Positions 24,116 to 36,539 are shown, numbered from the stretch's first letter. The stretch: 64,000 bases of DNA from Lindgomyces ingoldianus (GCF_010093535.1 NW_022985179.1:1114228-1178227); one strand, 5' to 3'. The notes: generated by a model from the sequence alone, not told the origin. A program made the numbers and translations.

Positions 24116-25309
24116 AGGTAAAAGCTATACTACTTAAAAAAAGCTATGTAATTCTAAATAAAGCTTTCTCTGCTTTAAAAGCTATTAAAAAATTAGATAA
24201 ACTAGCATTTTTAAAAAGCATTATTACTACACTTATTAACTTAGCGCTTTTAGTAAAACTAAAAATGCATAGTTATAACTATAAATTTTAACACTTACGT
24301 ACTTTTGATAAGCATAATTTTAGATAATAAAAGTGCTATATACTTAGTAAATAGTATAAAGCTACTTATACTTAAGTTATTTAAAAAAGCTTAAAGTTTA
24401 TATATAGTAAAAGTTAGCACTTAGTTATTTCTAATTTAGAAAATCAAAACTAAAAAGCTTAAAAAGTGTTAAATAAATATAAAAAAAGCATATAAAAAAT
24501 CTTACACTATAAAAAGTAGTTATAGTAGAAAGATTTTATGTTAATATTATTTTAAAAGCTTATTTAACAGAAAAAAAACTATAGTATTTAAAACTTAACT
24601 ATACACTATATATAAGCACACTAGAAAAGAATAAGGTACTTATAACACTTTACTAAAAATATAACTTTATATTTATTAAATATAAAGCTATTTTTTTACT
24701 TACTAGTGTAAAGTGTGCTTTTAAATTACTAACACTTATAAACTATATTTTTATACTTAGACTTAAAAAAGCTTTAGCATGTGTACATAAAACACTTAAG
24801 CTTTAAAGCTTTATAAGCTTTAGTTAAAAGTGTAAAAAATGTATAAATAATAAGTATAAAGTAAGTACACTATAAGCACTACATAATAACTTATACTAAG
24901 TAAATTATATTAAGAAGACTAAAAAAGCAAGCTTTTTACTTATTCTAAAAAATTATATAAAACATATTTAATATGCTATTAAAGTGCAGTAGAGCTTTAT
25001 AAATAATAATTATTAAAAATAAATATAGTAGTAAAATCTTCTTATACTTTTTTTTAAGTAAAAACACTTTTAGAAATTTAAAAAGTAATAAAAAACTTTA
25101 AAAGTATAGTGTTTAATTAATATAAGCTTTAAATTAGTAAAATATAGTAAAATAATAATACTACTACACTCTCTTAGCATAAAAAGTTAAAGTATAAGCT
25201 TTAAATAAAAAATTTAGTATTAATATTAAAATCTTTTTACTATACACTTATAATCTAAATAAAGCTATAAAAAAAGCGAAATAAAAAATAATTATAAAGT
25301 TTATTAAAA

Positions 25310-25740
25310 TAAGAAGTAGCGTAGGACTTCCTAAGAAGCTCTAGCTAGAAGTAGTAGACGCAGCAACATAGCTGTATAATATAAGCCTATTACATACACA
25401 TGACCTACACTTACTAAATAAAGTCTTAAACATATAGTTTACTAACTACTTTAAATACTATAAGCTAAAGTAAGTAAGAAGTGCTATAGCTAATTTAAAG
25501 CCTAATTAAAGTAAGACTTATATATATAGCTGTTACACTTACCTACTTAATAAAAAGAAAGCAGCTAAGTGTTAAAAGTAAAGCTTTAAAGTAACTTTAT
25601 AAGGCTATATAAAATATTTTAAAGGCTATAAAGCTTTAAATATTTATAAAATATAAGTTTTATTACTTAACTAAGTAATTACTATAAAAAACATAGCTTT
25701 TAATAAAACACACTTTTATAAAAATAAAAGTAATAAGCTA
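25310..25740 (+). pseudogene. copia-E integrase C-terminal part
   Basis: The best-preserved stretch of this element keeps AATWLYNISP-like sequence with only CAG-to-TAG or TGG-to-TAG stops. It is placed between the pre-integrase and RT regions, as in the Copia family. Family assignment is by motif memory, not a search. Confidence 0.7.
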
Positions 25741-26842
25741 ATTTTTTTTAAAAAAAAGCCTTTAAAATTTTTAAAATTTTTAATAAGTAAAGTAAAATTT
25801 ATAATATAAGTAAAGCTTTTAAGCTTTTACTTTAAAAGTTAAATAAGTAGTAAAGCAATATACTAATTTAAAAGCTTTAAAAGTGTAAGCTTAAAAGTGT
25901 AAAAACTAAAAATTTATTAAAACTTAAGTTAGCTAGCTAAAAAATTAGCACTTAAAAGTAAAAGTAACTATATAAGTAATAAGTATAATAAGTAAGTTAC
26001 TAAAAATTTACATTGTTTTTAATAAACATATAGCACTTATTACTCTAGAGCTAACTTTTAAGCTAGAGCTTATAGATAGCTCTATAACACACTTTATATA
26101 AAGTAGGCATAAGTATACTAGTAATCTTTAAAAAGTGCACTTAACTAAAAAAGTAGATTTACTAAGCTTATTAAGTTAAATAGCTAACTTACTAGTTAAA
26201 AAATTAACTTTTACTTTTTATACTAAAACATTATCTATTATAGCTTTAGTTAAAGTAAGTAAGGCACTTTTTAAATATATGTATAATAAAAAAAGCTAAA
26301 GACTAGCTATATATATAAGCTAAAAAATATAAAAGTAAGATCTTAATAACTTAAGTAAGCTTAAAGGTGTAGAAAGTAAAAGTATATATATAACACTCTT
26401 AGAAAAAAAGTAGTATATGCATTACTTTAGTTAATTTAAAGCACTTTTAAATAAACCTTTTTAAAGCATTTATTACTTATAACAATAGAGTGCTTAAAAC
26501 ACTTTATATAGTGTTTTTTATAGCCACTTTTTTAAAGTAGCTTTAACTAAGAGCTTATAAGCTTTTAAAAAAACTTTTAAAATAAAAAAATTTATATAAA
26601 TACTTATATAAATTTTTTTTAAAATTATAGTATAAAAAATAGCTACTTTACTTAAAAAAAGAACTTAAAAAAAGATTATATAAACTAAAGTAATATTTAA
26701 GCTACTTTTACTAAAGTAAGTATTTATATATAAATTTAACTAAAATAAGTAATTTACTAAATATAAAGCTTATATTTATGTATATAGTAATTTTTAAAGT
26801 AAAGACTTACTTTAGTTAACTTATGCTACTACTTTTATAGCT

Positions 26843-26852
26843 NNNNNNNNNN
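26843..26852. other. Assembly gap (10 N)
   Basis: Ten consecutive N. The flanks are AT-rich copia-E sequence on both sides. A fixed run of 10 N is usually a scaffold gap of unknown true length. Confidence 0.98.
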
Positions 26853-27187
26853 ATCTTTCTAAATAGTAATAGTAATAGTAGCTTAATTTGACTTAAAAAT
26901 TAGGTAATATAATATTATAAGCATATTTTTAAACACACACTGTAAAAGTAAGCTAGAAGTAATATGTAAGCTTTTAAAAGGCTTTATAAAGCTTAGCATA
27001 TATGTTAAGCTTTTATAAGCCTTATATAGACTATATAACTTACTAATTTTATAGTACTAGAAGCTTTTATAAGCTTTTTAGAAGCTTAAGCTTATTTTAT
27101 TTAAAAAAGAACTATACTTATTTTTTAACTATAATTACTATATCTTACTTTTTTTTATATAAAAAATATACTTTATATTTATTACTA

Positions 27188-28287
27188 ACGTACTTCATGG
27201 GCGAGTTGCTCACACACCTGAGTCGCTCACTTTTGCTAAGACCCCACTAAACCACTCTTCCTACACTAATGCATTCCCCACAACACTACTTAGACGCGCT
27301 AAAAGAATGTTAGATACAGCTTGCGCTCTAAGCTTTTAAATAAGATATAAAACTCTTAAAGAAATGTGCTGTAGCTATGTGTAAAGTCCTATAAAAAACA
27401 ATAAATAACTACAGTGCTAGACAACCTTTACAAGCTAATTCTACAGCTAAATTACAGAGGCTAGGCAATAAAAAGGAGCAGGTGATTGTTAAGACTATAC
27501 TTAAGCTATATGCGTAAGGAATTTCCCCTTAGATAGCATTTGTAGCTAATATAGCTAATTCTTTGCGCGCTAAGTGTAATCTAGGCTATGTTTGCATAAA
27601 CTAGCCTAGTACATTTGTAAAGCGTTATTTAGAGCTTAAAGTAACGTTTAAGCGTAAGTACAACTATAAGAGAGCCCTCTGCAAGAGTCCTAGGGTAATT
27701 TAGGGCAGGTTTAGCCTTGTAGAGAATATTAAAGCTAAGTATAGCATCTAGGATAATAACACGTACAACTTTAGCAAGATAGGGTTTATAATTAGCTAGA
27801 TATCTTTTAACTATACTTACGCTTAAAACTTTACTTTAAGCTTTAAATAACGCTTCACAAACGTACTAGGCCAGTTTATGCAAATATAGCCTAGATTACG
27901 CTTAGCACGCAAAGAATTAGCTATATTAGCTACAAATGCTATCTAAGGGGAAATTCCTTGCGCATATAGCTTAAGTATAGTCTTAACAATCACCTGCTCT
28001 TTTTTATTACCTAGCCTCTATAATTTAGCTGTAGAATTAGCTTATAAAGGTTGTCTAGCGCTATAGTTATTTATTATTTTTTATAGGACTTTATATATAG
28101 CTACAGCACATTTCTTTAAGAGTTTTATGTCTTATTTAAAAGCTTAGAGCGCAAGCTGTATCTAACATTCTTTTAGCGCGTCTAAGTAGTGTTGTGGGGA
28201 ATGCATTAGTGTAGGAAGGGTGGTTTAGTAGGGTCTTGGCAAAAGTAAGCAACTTAGGTGTGTGAGCAACTCGCCTATGAAGTACGT
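27188..28287. mobile_element. Fot-B copy 3: fold-back element with 480-bp inverted arms
   Basis: Flanked by TA on both sides (27186-27187 and 28288-28289), with TIRs starting ACGTACTTCAT and ending in the reverse complement. The inverted similarity does not stop at the TIR. The whole left arm 27188-27668 (TIR plus 5' transposase sequence) is repeated in reverse complement at 27806-28287, leaving a 137-bp spacer that continues the left transposase frame. It therefore consists of two 5' halves head to head and no 3' half. It is less RIP-decayed than the copia-E sequence around it. The right arm carries more mutations than the left. Confidence 0.93.
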
Positions 28288-28424
28288 TATTAAAAAAGTA
28301 GTAAAAAAGTTTAACTTTATAAAAAGTGCACTTTTTTAAAAAACCTTTTTACTATTAAAAGAGCTTATAAGCAACTAAAGATTAGTAATAAATTATAAAA
28401 TTAAGAAATACTAAAAGCACATAG

Positions 28425-29060
28425 AATTAACACTTTACACTGTAATTATAGTGCGCTTTAACATAGCGTTTGCAGCATCTTAGCTCTTCTACTACCTAAT
28501 AAACCTAGAAAAGCAGCACTTCTAGGCAGTAAACTAGGCAATTATGTACCTATACTGCATAAGGCATACAGGCATATAGTATAGAGCACTAGAAGGAGCG
28601 TAACTTATTATATATAAAAACATGTTTTTTACTAATTATATAAAGACTAAATAATTATTTTATAAATATATTATTTTACTTTTTAAAAAACTAATTTTAT
28701 AAAAAGTAGCTTTTTAGCTAATAGTAACTATATTTATAATAAAAGCTAAGCTACTTACTTTAGTATATATTATAAAGAAATTACTAGCTTTAAAACACTT
28801 CTTTAAAGAGCTTACTTTAGAGCTAGGCACACTATAGTAGATCTACTATAATAACTAGCAGATAATCTAGTTAGTAGTAGAAAAGAACGCCTAAATAACT
28901 ACCTACCTACACTACATTAATATCTAGAACATGTGGCTGCGCTAGAAGCACATAAAAAAATCTTTTAAAGTGCGCTATATTAAAATAAGCAACATGCTAG
29001 TAAATAGACTTATAAAGCACTTACTAAAATAGTAATTTAAGCACTTTAAGTAGCTTTTTA
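28425..29060 (+). pseudogene. copia-E RNase H region
   Basis: The translation includes LYCIRHTGI-like, YINI.NMWLR and KVRYIKISNML motifs, the order seen at the C-terminus of fungal Copia polyproteins (AYLYGTR; HVDIH-HWLR; VPT-MPADGLTK). Stops are mostly TAG/TAA from CAG/CAA. It lies just 3' of the fold-back Fot-B. Confidence 0.75.
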
Positions 29061-29495
29061 ACTTTAAAAACATATAAATAAGCTTTTAAAAAAAAGTGTT
29101 AATTATTAATAATAAAAACATCTTTACACTACTTAAAAATAAAAGTTTTATTTACTAGTAAAAATACTTTTTTCTGCTATAAAGTTTAAGTAGAGATTTA
29201 GTATATAAGATGCGCAAAAATATAGAACACTTAAACTATAAAGAAATTAATAAGCTTATCTAAGAGCTTCTTAGCGCACTAGTAACGCGCTAGGAGCTTA
29301 GGAAAAATGTTACTTTACTTTTTTTTTTTTTTCTTTCTTTTTTTATAACATTTTTTTAAAGTAAAGCTTAAACTACTAGCTAAAGCTAAAACATAGCTTA
29401 TAGCTTATTAGACTAATCTAGAGTATAACATATAATTTTTGCAGAGAAGCTTACCTACTTATCCTCTATAATAAGCGCTGTAATAAGGCGCTGTG

Positions 29496-29936
29496 TGTTA
29501 CGGTCTACGGTTGGACCAGCGTAACTCCACCGACAGTGCTCCACAATCTAGCTGGATTGGGACAGGGCTCGCTTAAAGACCAGTCGGAGGACACAGAGGC
29601 AGCGCAGCTGCCCGAAATCATAGAAGAATGCGTTGTCTAATAGGGAGACAGGCTGCGAATTCAGGGAGCTTAAGGGAGCTTAAGGGAGCCTGCAGAATTC
29701 TCCTTAGCAAGCTCCTATAAACTCCTGCTAGCTCCCCTTAGCGCCCTAGCACATATATATAGTTCCTATATTAAACAACCTTTAAAAGGTGTGTTTAATG
29801 TTTAGTTTATTTACTACATAGACTAAGTAGCATTTAGCTTTTTAAAGAGCTGTAATACTATTTATATATCTTACACTATATATACCTCTAACTCTGTCTA
29901 TTAGGACTGTTTAACCTTAGCCTCTTTACTGCTGCA
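29496..29936 (+). repeat. gypsy-A copy 1 5' LTR
   Basis: 441 bp from TGTTACGGTC to ACTGCTGCA. The 5' part contains three direct GGGAGCTTAA-type decamers (about 29661-29690). It is shorter than the 530-bp LTR of copy 2, which has a different tandem repeat in the equivalent place. Confidence 0.75.
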
Positions 29937-30179
29937 CATAGGGCAAACTATAATCTAGTTATTCTAAGAAAACCCTCTATTAGCCTAATAGCCTGTACGT
30001 AGGACTATACACCCTACTAGATTAGCCCCTACTATCTGTCCTACTCCTTCTATAGGAATATTACTAGACCTAAGTGCTTTCTAAAGCAAAGATTATAACA
30101 TTAAATACTACCCCTTTTAAAAAGTATAGCTACTTTATAACACAACTTAGATTTTAACATAGCCTACACTATGCTATTA

Positions 30180-32340
30180 GGATCTACAGAAGTTTCTACC
30201 TAAAGTAAAGCTGTTTTAGCAGAACAGATTAACGTGATCTAGGACAATATTAGGGAACTCTAGTAAATTAGTAATAAGGTAAGTAAATTACTAAAACTTA
30301 AAAAAAAAATTACTAACCTTTACTAAAAAGTAGTAGAATTGTAGAACCTTTTTAAACTTTTAAGCCCCTAAAAAGCAACTAACTAAGCCTATTAAATACA
30401 TAAACTATAAGTAGAATTAGTAAAGATCTAAAACATCTTAATAAAGAAAGTAAGTATTATAGCTAAAAAAACTTTAAGACTAGCCTTTTTAAAGCCTTTT
30501 AAAGAATTATTAAAGGACTTCTAACTATTCTTTATAAAATGTTACCTCTATATGCAATACAACAAAGAAGCATTTTAGACTAACATAGAAATAATATCTT
30601 AGATAAGACTACACCTAGAAGGCCCCTTTATAATTTAGTTTTAACTTTATGCAGATAATTAGATAAACTTTAGAGCAAATAGTAAAGCACTTACTTTTAA
30701 AATATAAAAAATATTTAGCAGCATTAAAAATTTTAAAGAAGCCCTAACAGCTATTTATAAAACCTTTAATAAAAAGAAAATTACAGCTAATAAGTTAAAT
30801 ACTATAAAATAAGGAACTAGTCTAGTCTAGAACTATGCAGCACGCTTTAGAGAACAGCTGGCCATCTGTAGATAGACAGACTAGAAGGCTCTCTGCTGCA
30901 TGTTCTATAATAGACTAAGCAAAATAGTAAAAGATAAATTTATACATAGTAAGAAACTAACTACTTTTAAAAACTTTATTATATAAGCAACAACTTATAA
31001 CAACTATTATAAGGAGTGTAAAAAAGAAAAGAAATAAAAAGAAACTTTCTAAAAACTAAAGTTTATTCTTATAAAGAAAAAGCTTCTATAATATAATAAA
31101 AAACTAATAAACCTTAGTTATGTAAAGCATACATAGAGCCTTTCCTTTAAAAAGAGCTAAGTTCTAGGACACAATAGGCTGCTCTTAACAAAAGAACAAC
31201 AAAAATAGCTAGAGAATAAGGCCTGCCTAAACTATAGAAAAGTAGGACATTTTTACTAAAATTACCTAGACTCTTAGAAGGGGGAGAATAAAAATACTAC
31301 AATAATAATAAAAGCTATTACTACTAAATACAGCCTTATAGATAAAGAAATATTAGAAAGATTAAACAACAAACTTTACTAGTAATGTAGAGAAAACTAC
31401 TCTTTAAGTAACTGCTCTAAAGCATATTAGAAAGTAGTTATTTAAAATTTTAGTAGCCTTAATATAGTATTGCAGGACCTTATAATCTTTAAGGGATATA
31501 AAGAAGAGACTTAGATCTAAGGATATATTATAAATATTTAGAAAAGAAAAAAATAGTTCCCCTTTTAAGACTAGACCTCTAGCACTTTAGTAAGAGAGCT
31601 CTTTTAATAGTTTTAGGAATGCAAATGCTAGAAATGCAGTCTACAACATAACTACCTAAGTTATTGCATAGTTATGCTTTACTAGATAAATATTAGCAAC
31701 AACTACTTTATATTTAACATTATACAATGTATAGCTAAAGTTAAATACAACATTATAAATAAATAAAAATAATAGCAGTTCTTTATAAAAATCTAAGAGT
31801 AGAAACTAGAAAAACTAGGCAGACCTGCTAGGTTTAAAGTCCTAAAGCTAGTACCTAGGAAGCCTAAGACACTGCTTCTAAGCCTTATAATTAGCAAGAA
31901 GGCTTTAGTAATACAATAGAGCTATAGTTAGGGCGCACTCTGTAGAAATAAAACCTATAGCACTAATAACTGCTAATAAAAAGAACATCTTGTTTAAATA
32001 GTACAAACACAGGAATACCTACAGTAGACTTAGGAGAGTCCCTTTAACATGTTACATAGACCTAACAATTATCTATACCTCTAGTACTAATGCACGCGAC
32101 AGTATTGCATTAAGCATTAGAATAATAAGCATAGGACAGGCTAGTAGCCTATATAGGAAAAGAACTATAATAGTTGCCTATAGCAAGGGACAGCCTTAGC
32201 CTACAAAACTATAAACTGTTACGCCTGCTAAACTGCCCCCCCACACAAACAGGAGAGATAGGCAGCGTGTAAAGAACAAGACAACTATAGGTTTTACTAC
32301 TTCTAGTAAAAAGTAGTAAGAAAAGAAGACTACCTAACAT
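30180..32340 (+). pseudogene. gypsy-A copy 1 gag remnant with zinc knuckle
   Basis: The plus-strand translation gives Lys-rich gag sequence. At about 31215-31270 there is a degraded CCHC knuckle reading NKACLNYRKVGHFY, then NYLDS, where CxxCxKxGHxxxxC is expected; two of the cysteines are now Tyr, consistent with G-to-A. Several TAG/TAA stops are present. In Gypsy elements gag binds genomic RNA and forms the particle. Confidence 0.75.
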
Positions 32341-32399
32341 TACATTACCTAGTTAAAGATTATAAATGTAAAGCAGCTAACTACTATAATTAAGAACAT

Positions 32400-32900
32400 T
32401 AAATCTATAAGAAAGAAAAAAATAAGTTTAATAATAACTTATAAGACATTAACTTATATTCTTTTCCTAATAAAGAAGTTAAACACAACATATTAGCAGT
32501 AATTATAGTAAGACAAGTGGCAGGACACAGCCTAACAACCACCTTTACATACAAAGGGTGGCCTAGACTAGCCCTTGTAGATAGCAGATGCACCTTTACT
32601 GCTATAGATAAGGATTAGGTGGATAAATAAAGCATACTATTTTATATAAAAAAAAACCTGTTTAAGGTAACCCTTACTAACATATTATTAATTAAATACA
32701 GCAGAGGATAGATTAACCTAGAAACTTATAAAAAGGACTTTAAAACCCTTAATATAAAAGACTAGAGATCTATAAATATACTCTAGCTAGGAGGCAAATA
32801 CAATGCAATCTTAGGCTATAATTAGCTTAGAACACACAATCCTGTAATTAACTAGAGAACTATAACTATAAAAACTCTTAATAACTATGCACACATAACC
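32400..32900 (+). pseudogene. gypsy-A copy 1 aspartic protease remnant
   Basis: LVDSRCTF at about 32570-32592 stands for the LIDSGCT active-site loop (Gly now Arg). YNAILGYN, then LRTHNPVIN at about 32797-32860 is the second conserved block (ILGxxWLxxHNPxIDW) with Trp now TAG. Spacing is normal for a Gypsy protease. Confidence 0.85.
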
Positions 32901-33109
32901 TAGTTAGCATGCTATAATAACTAATGCTTAGTCTATAAATAAGCAAAACAAAGTAGTAGTTACTACCCTAAGAAAAGGAAACTTTAGAAATTCCCTTACT
33001 AAAAGCTAAAAGCTTAGGCAATAAAAATAATAAAAAAAAAACTTAAAAAGGTCCCTTATAAAAAAATTAAAGCTAATAAAGATATAAAATAAATTAGTGT
33101 TATCTAAGT

Positions 33110-33435
33110 CTAGGAAAAGGGCCACATCTTAGCTAAATATAAAGATTATAAGGATATGTTTAAGACACTAGAGGACCTAGGAGAACTACTACTACACTAG
33201 CCTTAAGATTATGCTATTAACTTAATAAAAAATTACAACCTAAAAACCTATAGGCTCTGTCCTCTAACAAGGACATAGAAGAAGGCCTTACAAGAATATG
33301 TTAATAAGATGCTAGCATAAGGCTATATCTAAAAAAGCCACAGCCTAGTAGCTTTAGCTATAGTTTTTATAAAAAAAAAAGAAAGAAAAATCTAAGTCTG
33401 TTAAGATTATAAGACATAAGCAAGCACTATTTTAG
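33110..33435 (+). pseudogene. gypsy-A copy 1 reverse transcriptase, N-terminal part only
   Basis: The translation gives MFKTLEDLGELLLH, DYAINLI, LCPLTRT, and LAIVFIKKKERKI at about 33355-33400, the beginning of the RT palm/finger region. The same order is found on the minus strand of copy 2. It stops before the catalytic YxDD, which is missing here. Confidence 0.8.
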
Positions 33436-34264
33436 CTATCTAATATTAATTCCTAAGTGCCTTATTAGCTTTATAGTATTAAAAAGTAGTATATCTTATA
33501 TAATAATTTAATTTAATTTTTTTATTTACTAGCTTAGTTTAGTTTTACTATTTAATAGCTACTTTTCTTAGTTACTACGCAGAGGTATAGGCTTTAACTA
33601 AGTGCTATAGATATCTTTATATAGCTAAGTGCTATAAATAACTTTTATAGCTAAAGCGCTTTACTGCCTTTAAAAAAATATTATATATACTTTAAGCTAA
33701 AACTATTGTATTATTAGCTAAAGCCTTAGTAGGTTTATTTTTAATAAAGATAAGCTACTACTATAAACTATTACTAGCACTACTAATCTCTAAGTTATAG
33801 CCTAAATATAGAGGTTTACTAGCTAGCTTATTATTACTCTTTTCTTTTATAGAGTAGTAACTAGTATAGTTATGCTATTTATAATTACTACATGCTCTGC
33901 TAAAGTGCCCCTCAGCGCAGCAGCACTCTAGGAACAGTTGTGGGCCTAAGACAGCGCTATAGCATGCGCTACACAGGTTGTCTACTACCTTTCTATAAGA
34001 TTATATAAAGATAGTGTTAATATATAAAAGCCTATATAAAGCTATTTAATAAAAAGATATATTGCTATATATAAACTCTACATCCTGCCCTAGAAGGGCT
34101 AGCAATGCACAGGCCTGTAGACTATAAGCTAGTAGAGCTAGCTGCTGCTGTCCTATATATAGAACAGAATTAACATTAGTGCTAGCTTAGTTAGCAGCAG
34201 CAACAGTAGCATTATAAAAAATAAAAGCTTTATTTTAAGTATTAGCTTTATATAATAAAAGTAA
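33436..34264. other. Unassigned AT-rich stretch
   Basis: AT-rich, RIP-like sequence with short GC-richer patches (about 33890-33990 and 34080-34170) and two copies of a CTAAGTGCTATA motif near 33600 and 33628. No domain, LTR or TIR recognised. It probably contains the edges of unidentified repeats. Confidence 0.4.
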
Positions 34265-34299
34265 TTAAAATACTATAAGCTTAATGCTTACATTATTAT

Positions 34300-34313
34300 T
34301 CTTATTCTTATTA

Positions 34314-34345
<32 letters not shown>

Positions 34346-34430
34346 ATTGCTGTTACTACTATTATTACTGTTGTTGCTATTATTATTGCTGCTACTGCTA
34401 TAGTAGTAGTAGATGTAGAAGAGTAGTAGT
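34300..34430 (-). repeat. Trinucleotide repeat tract (CTG/TTA type)
   Basis: A run of (CTG)n mixed with ATT, ACT and TTG triplets. On the minus strand it reads as Ser/Asn homopolymers inside a 93-codon open frame (34265-34546). The frame has no recognisable domain and its openness is explained by the triplet repeat, so I do not call a gene. It sits 170 bases left of the switch to ordinary base composition. Confidence 0.8.
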
Positions 34431-34599
34431 AGCAGTAAGTATCTATAATTATTGTACAACGCTGTAGTAAAGGCAGTTGCTATAAAAAGCAGTTGCAATA
34501 TAGTTACATAAAATAACCTTTTACTTCTTAGATCTTTAAAAAACATTATATAAATGTGTTATAGTATGTTTTGCCTAGTAAAATACTATAGTGTTTTAT

Positions 34600-35254
34600 A
34601 CCTAAAATGCTCCTAAGCGATTGGCGATTAGTTTTTTCCCTTCACCAGCTAACAGTCCGCCGTAATTGAGACATGATGAAGGTAAATCACAGGAGAGCGA
34701 ATCTCTTGAAGGCCAAAATCTTCAAGGACAAAACACACCGGTTCGACTCGCGTTCTGTATATGGTATCGCGGCTTATGGGCTTAGGAAGGTGGGCATAGC
34801 AAAAGTACGATTCTCGCTGCGCTAAATCCTCTCACCATACTGTGCCGCCGGATATCATTGTTCGGGCACCACAAATCCAACAGTTTTGGCCCCTCAGGAG
34901 GCAGCAGCACCGGACCTCAAGTCCAATCAACTGGGCATTCTCAGTATCATGTGTAGTTACACAGCAGAGGCAGCGCGCCGGAGCGGGTCAAACGGGTTAG
35001 CCTAATGAGGGAGAAGAGTGTGTCGGGCGTATACGTTTCTGGTAGTTGGATCGCTCAACAAGAGAGGCATGTATTGCTCATTCCTTATTAGTACTTTTGC
35101 ATAAGCTTCTCAACCGCGCCATTGTGCCTAGATGCTGTGCCACATCGACTCCCCATTCTCACGAAACCGAAACTGCCACAGCCCGAACTCCCCGCTACCT
35201 GGTGGACATTCACACAGCTTTCGCCTCAACTCCAATCACCTCACAATATCCAAC
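34600..35254 (+). other. 5' flank of the P450 (start of GC-normal island)
   Basis: Base composition changes from AT-rich to balanced at about 34600. No long frame with a recognisable domain; overlapping short frames here are incidental. This stretch should include the promoter, but I see no distinctive TATA motif close to the start codon. The leader just before 35255 is C-rich (CAATCACCTCACAAT), common in fungal 5' UTRs. Confidence 0.5.
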
Positions 35255-35308
35255 ATGCTGCAACTCAGCGCACGCTCAATAACAACTCTCATACTCACAA
35301 TCTTCACT

Positions 35309-35361
35309 GTAAGACACGCAGCGCATGTATAGCTCAAAGCTTGAAGATTGACGGGGCGCAG
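35309..35361 (+). other. P450 intron 1
   Basis: 53 bp, GTAAGA to GCGCAG, phase 0, with GATTGAC as a likely branch point. Removing it joins the 18-codon first exon to the YYLVKW stretch in frame. Without removal a TAG follows shortly. Confidence 0.75.
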
Positions 35362-36477
35362 TATTACCTCGTCAAATGGACATACAATGCCTTTTTCCAC
35401 AAACTATCCAAGATACCGGGACCTCTCAGCTGGCGAGCGTCTCGGCTTCCCTTCATCAAGTCATTTTTGCAAGGCACCATCATTCATGACATTGAGCGGC
35501 TTCATGAAAGATATGGACCAATCCTCCAGATTGCGCCAGACGAACTGACCTTCGCCCATCCCGACGCTTGGAACGATATTCTACAAGCTCGCCCCAGCCA
35601 TCAACAATTCCCGAAAGATCCCCAATGGTGGCAACACGCCGGGCCACCATCTCTTATAAGCACATTAGATCCTCAAAATCACGCCCGCATGCGCAAGACA
35701 CTCGCACCTGGTTTCACAGAACGCGCACTACGAGAACAGGAACCGATCCTGCTCCAATACGTCAACTTGCTAATTGAAGGGTTACGTGGCAAGATCATTG
35801 CAAACAAGAAAGAGGGGGCAGGTGGAACAGTCATCAACGTTTTCCCTTAGCTTAATTTCACTACTTTTGATATCTTTGGGGACCTTGGATTCGGCGAACC
35901 CTTCAACTGTCTCCAGGATTCTGAGTTCCATCCATGGATTGCCATGCTTTTCAACAGCGTCAAAGGAGCGTCCTTCGTATCAGCTGCAAAGTTCTACCCG
36001 CTAATCAACTAGCTCCTAATAAGATGCATCCCGCCGCGCTTAAAGAAAATGCAGAACAATCACTTCAAGTTCATCGCCAACAAAGTAGGGCGCAGGATGA
36101 ACTGGGAAGCAGAAAGATCCGATATTATTGGCCACGCGCTGAAAGAGACGAAAGAGGGCAAAGGAATGTCACGAGATGAGATCGACTCGACATTCGCGAT
36201 CATGGCCACCGCCGGAAGCGAGACAACTGCAACGGTCCTGGGTGGCACAATAAATTACTTGGCCAACAATCCGGACAAATGCAAGCTTCTGGCGCAAGAA
36301 ATCCGATCCAGCTTCAAAAGTAAAATCAAAATCACCATGGTCAAGGTCAGAGATCTGAAATATCTCAACGCAGTAATAAACGAAGCACTACGTCTCTGCC
36401 CACCAGTGCCTTGGATTCTACCTCGGTTGGTGCCATCGGCTGGAGATATAGTCTGTGGAACGTGGCTCCCAGGAGGT

Positions 36478-36539
36478 GTAAGTCTTGAGGCCCGACGATT
36501 TTTTGCGGTATGCACCGTAAAGGCTCATTTTGTGTACAG
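36478..36539 (+). other. P450 intron 2
   Basis: 62 bp, GTAAGT to GTACAG, phase 0. Splicing joins WLPGG to TRVSIQAYS, restoring the conserved P450 sequence between ExxR and PERW. Confidence 0.85.

Larger units (their letters stand above)
24120..29490 (+). pseudogene. copia-E: degraded Ty1/Copia polyprotein
   Basis: A second, unrelated Copia family, read on the plus strand. Near 24270-24350 a cysteine-poor relic with LRTF.KHNF resembles a gag zinc-knuckle region. At about 24820-24900 there is a pre-integrase-like stretch. At 25310-25740 the integrase tail is clear: GLPKKL.LEVVDAAT, LYNISPLHTHDL, then a NKTHFY-like end. RT at 25750-28420 is too decayed to assign and is split by the fold-back Fot-B at 27188-28287 and by an assembly gap. 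At about 28425-29060 the RNase H domain is recognisable: FAAS.LFYYLINL near its start, then NMWLR and MLVNRLIKHLLK. I could not find its LTRs. Decay is heavier here than elsewhere. Confidence 0.75.
29496..33435 (+). mobile_element. gypsy-A copy 1: 5' part of a Ty3/Gypsy retrotransposon
   Basis: It starts with an LTR (29496-29936) that shares start, internal blocks and end with the LTR at 38851-39380. Then come gag with a zinc knuckle, an aspartic protease and the first third of a reverse transcriptase. Similarity to copy 2 stops at about 33435 and no 3' LTR follows, so the element is truncated. The 5' flank is copia-E; no TSD can be tested. It is RIP-decayed, but the LTR start (29496-29700) stays GC-rich. 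Confidence 0.85.

Noticed and set aside
32405..32593. Minus-strand 62-codon frame
   Set aside because: Antisense to the gypsy-A protease, whose motifs on the plus strand are clear.
33580..33880. Extra Copia gag fragment
   Set aside because: A short stretch near 33795 resembles 13780-13850 (CTCTA-TTATAGCCTAAA), but the similarity is too weak and short to support.
34265..34546. 93-codon frame with Ser/Asn runs
   Set aside because: Generated by a CTG/TTA triplet repeat; the remainder is hydrophobic low complexity without a signal.
1..34600. Centromere or subtelomere
   Set aside because: AT-rich nested repeats fit either, but I see no telomere repeat and no satellite; RIP-rich islands occur on chromosome arms too.
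35046..35850. Several overlapping plus-strand frames at the P450 5' end
   Set aside because: They are other-frame shadows or unspliced extensions; the ATG at 35255 with intron 1 gives a normal P450 N-terminus.
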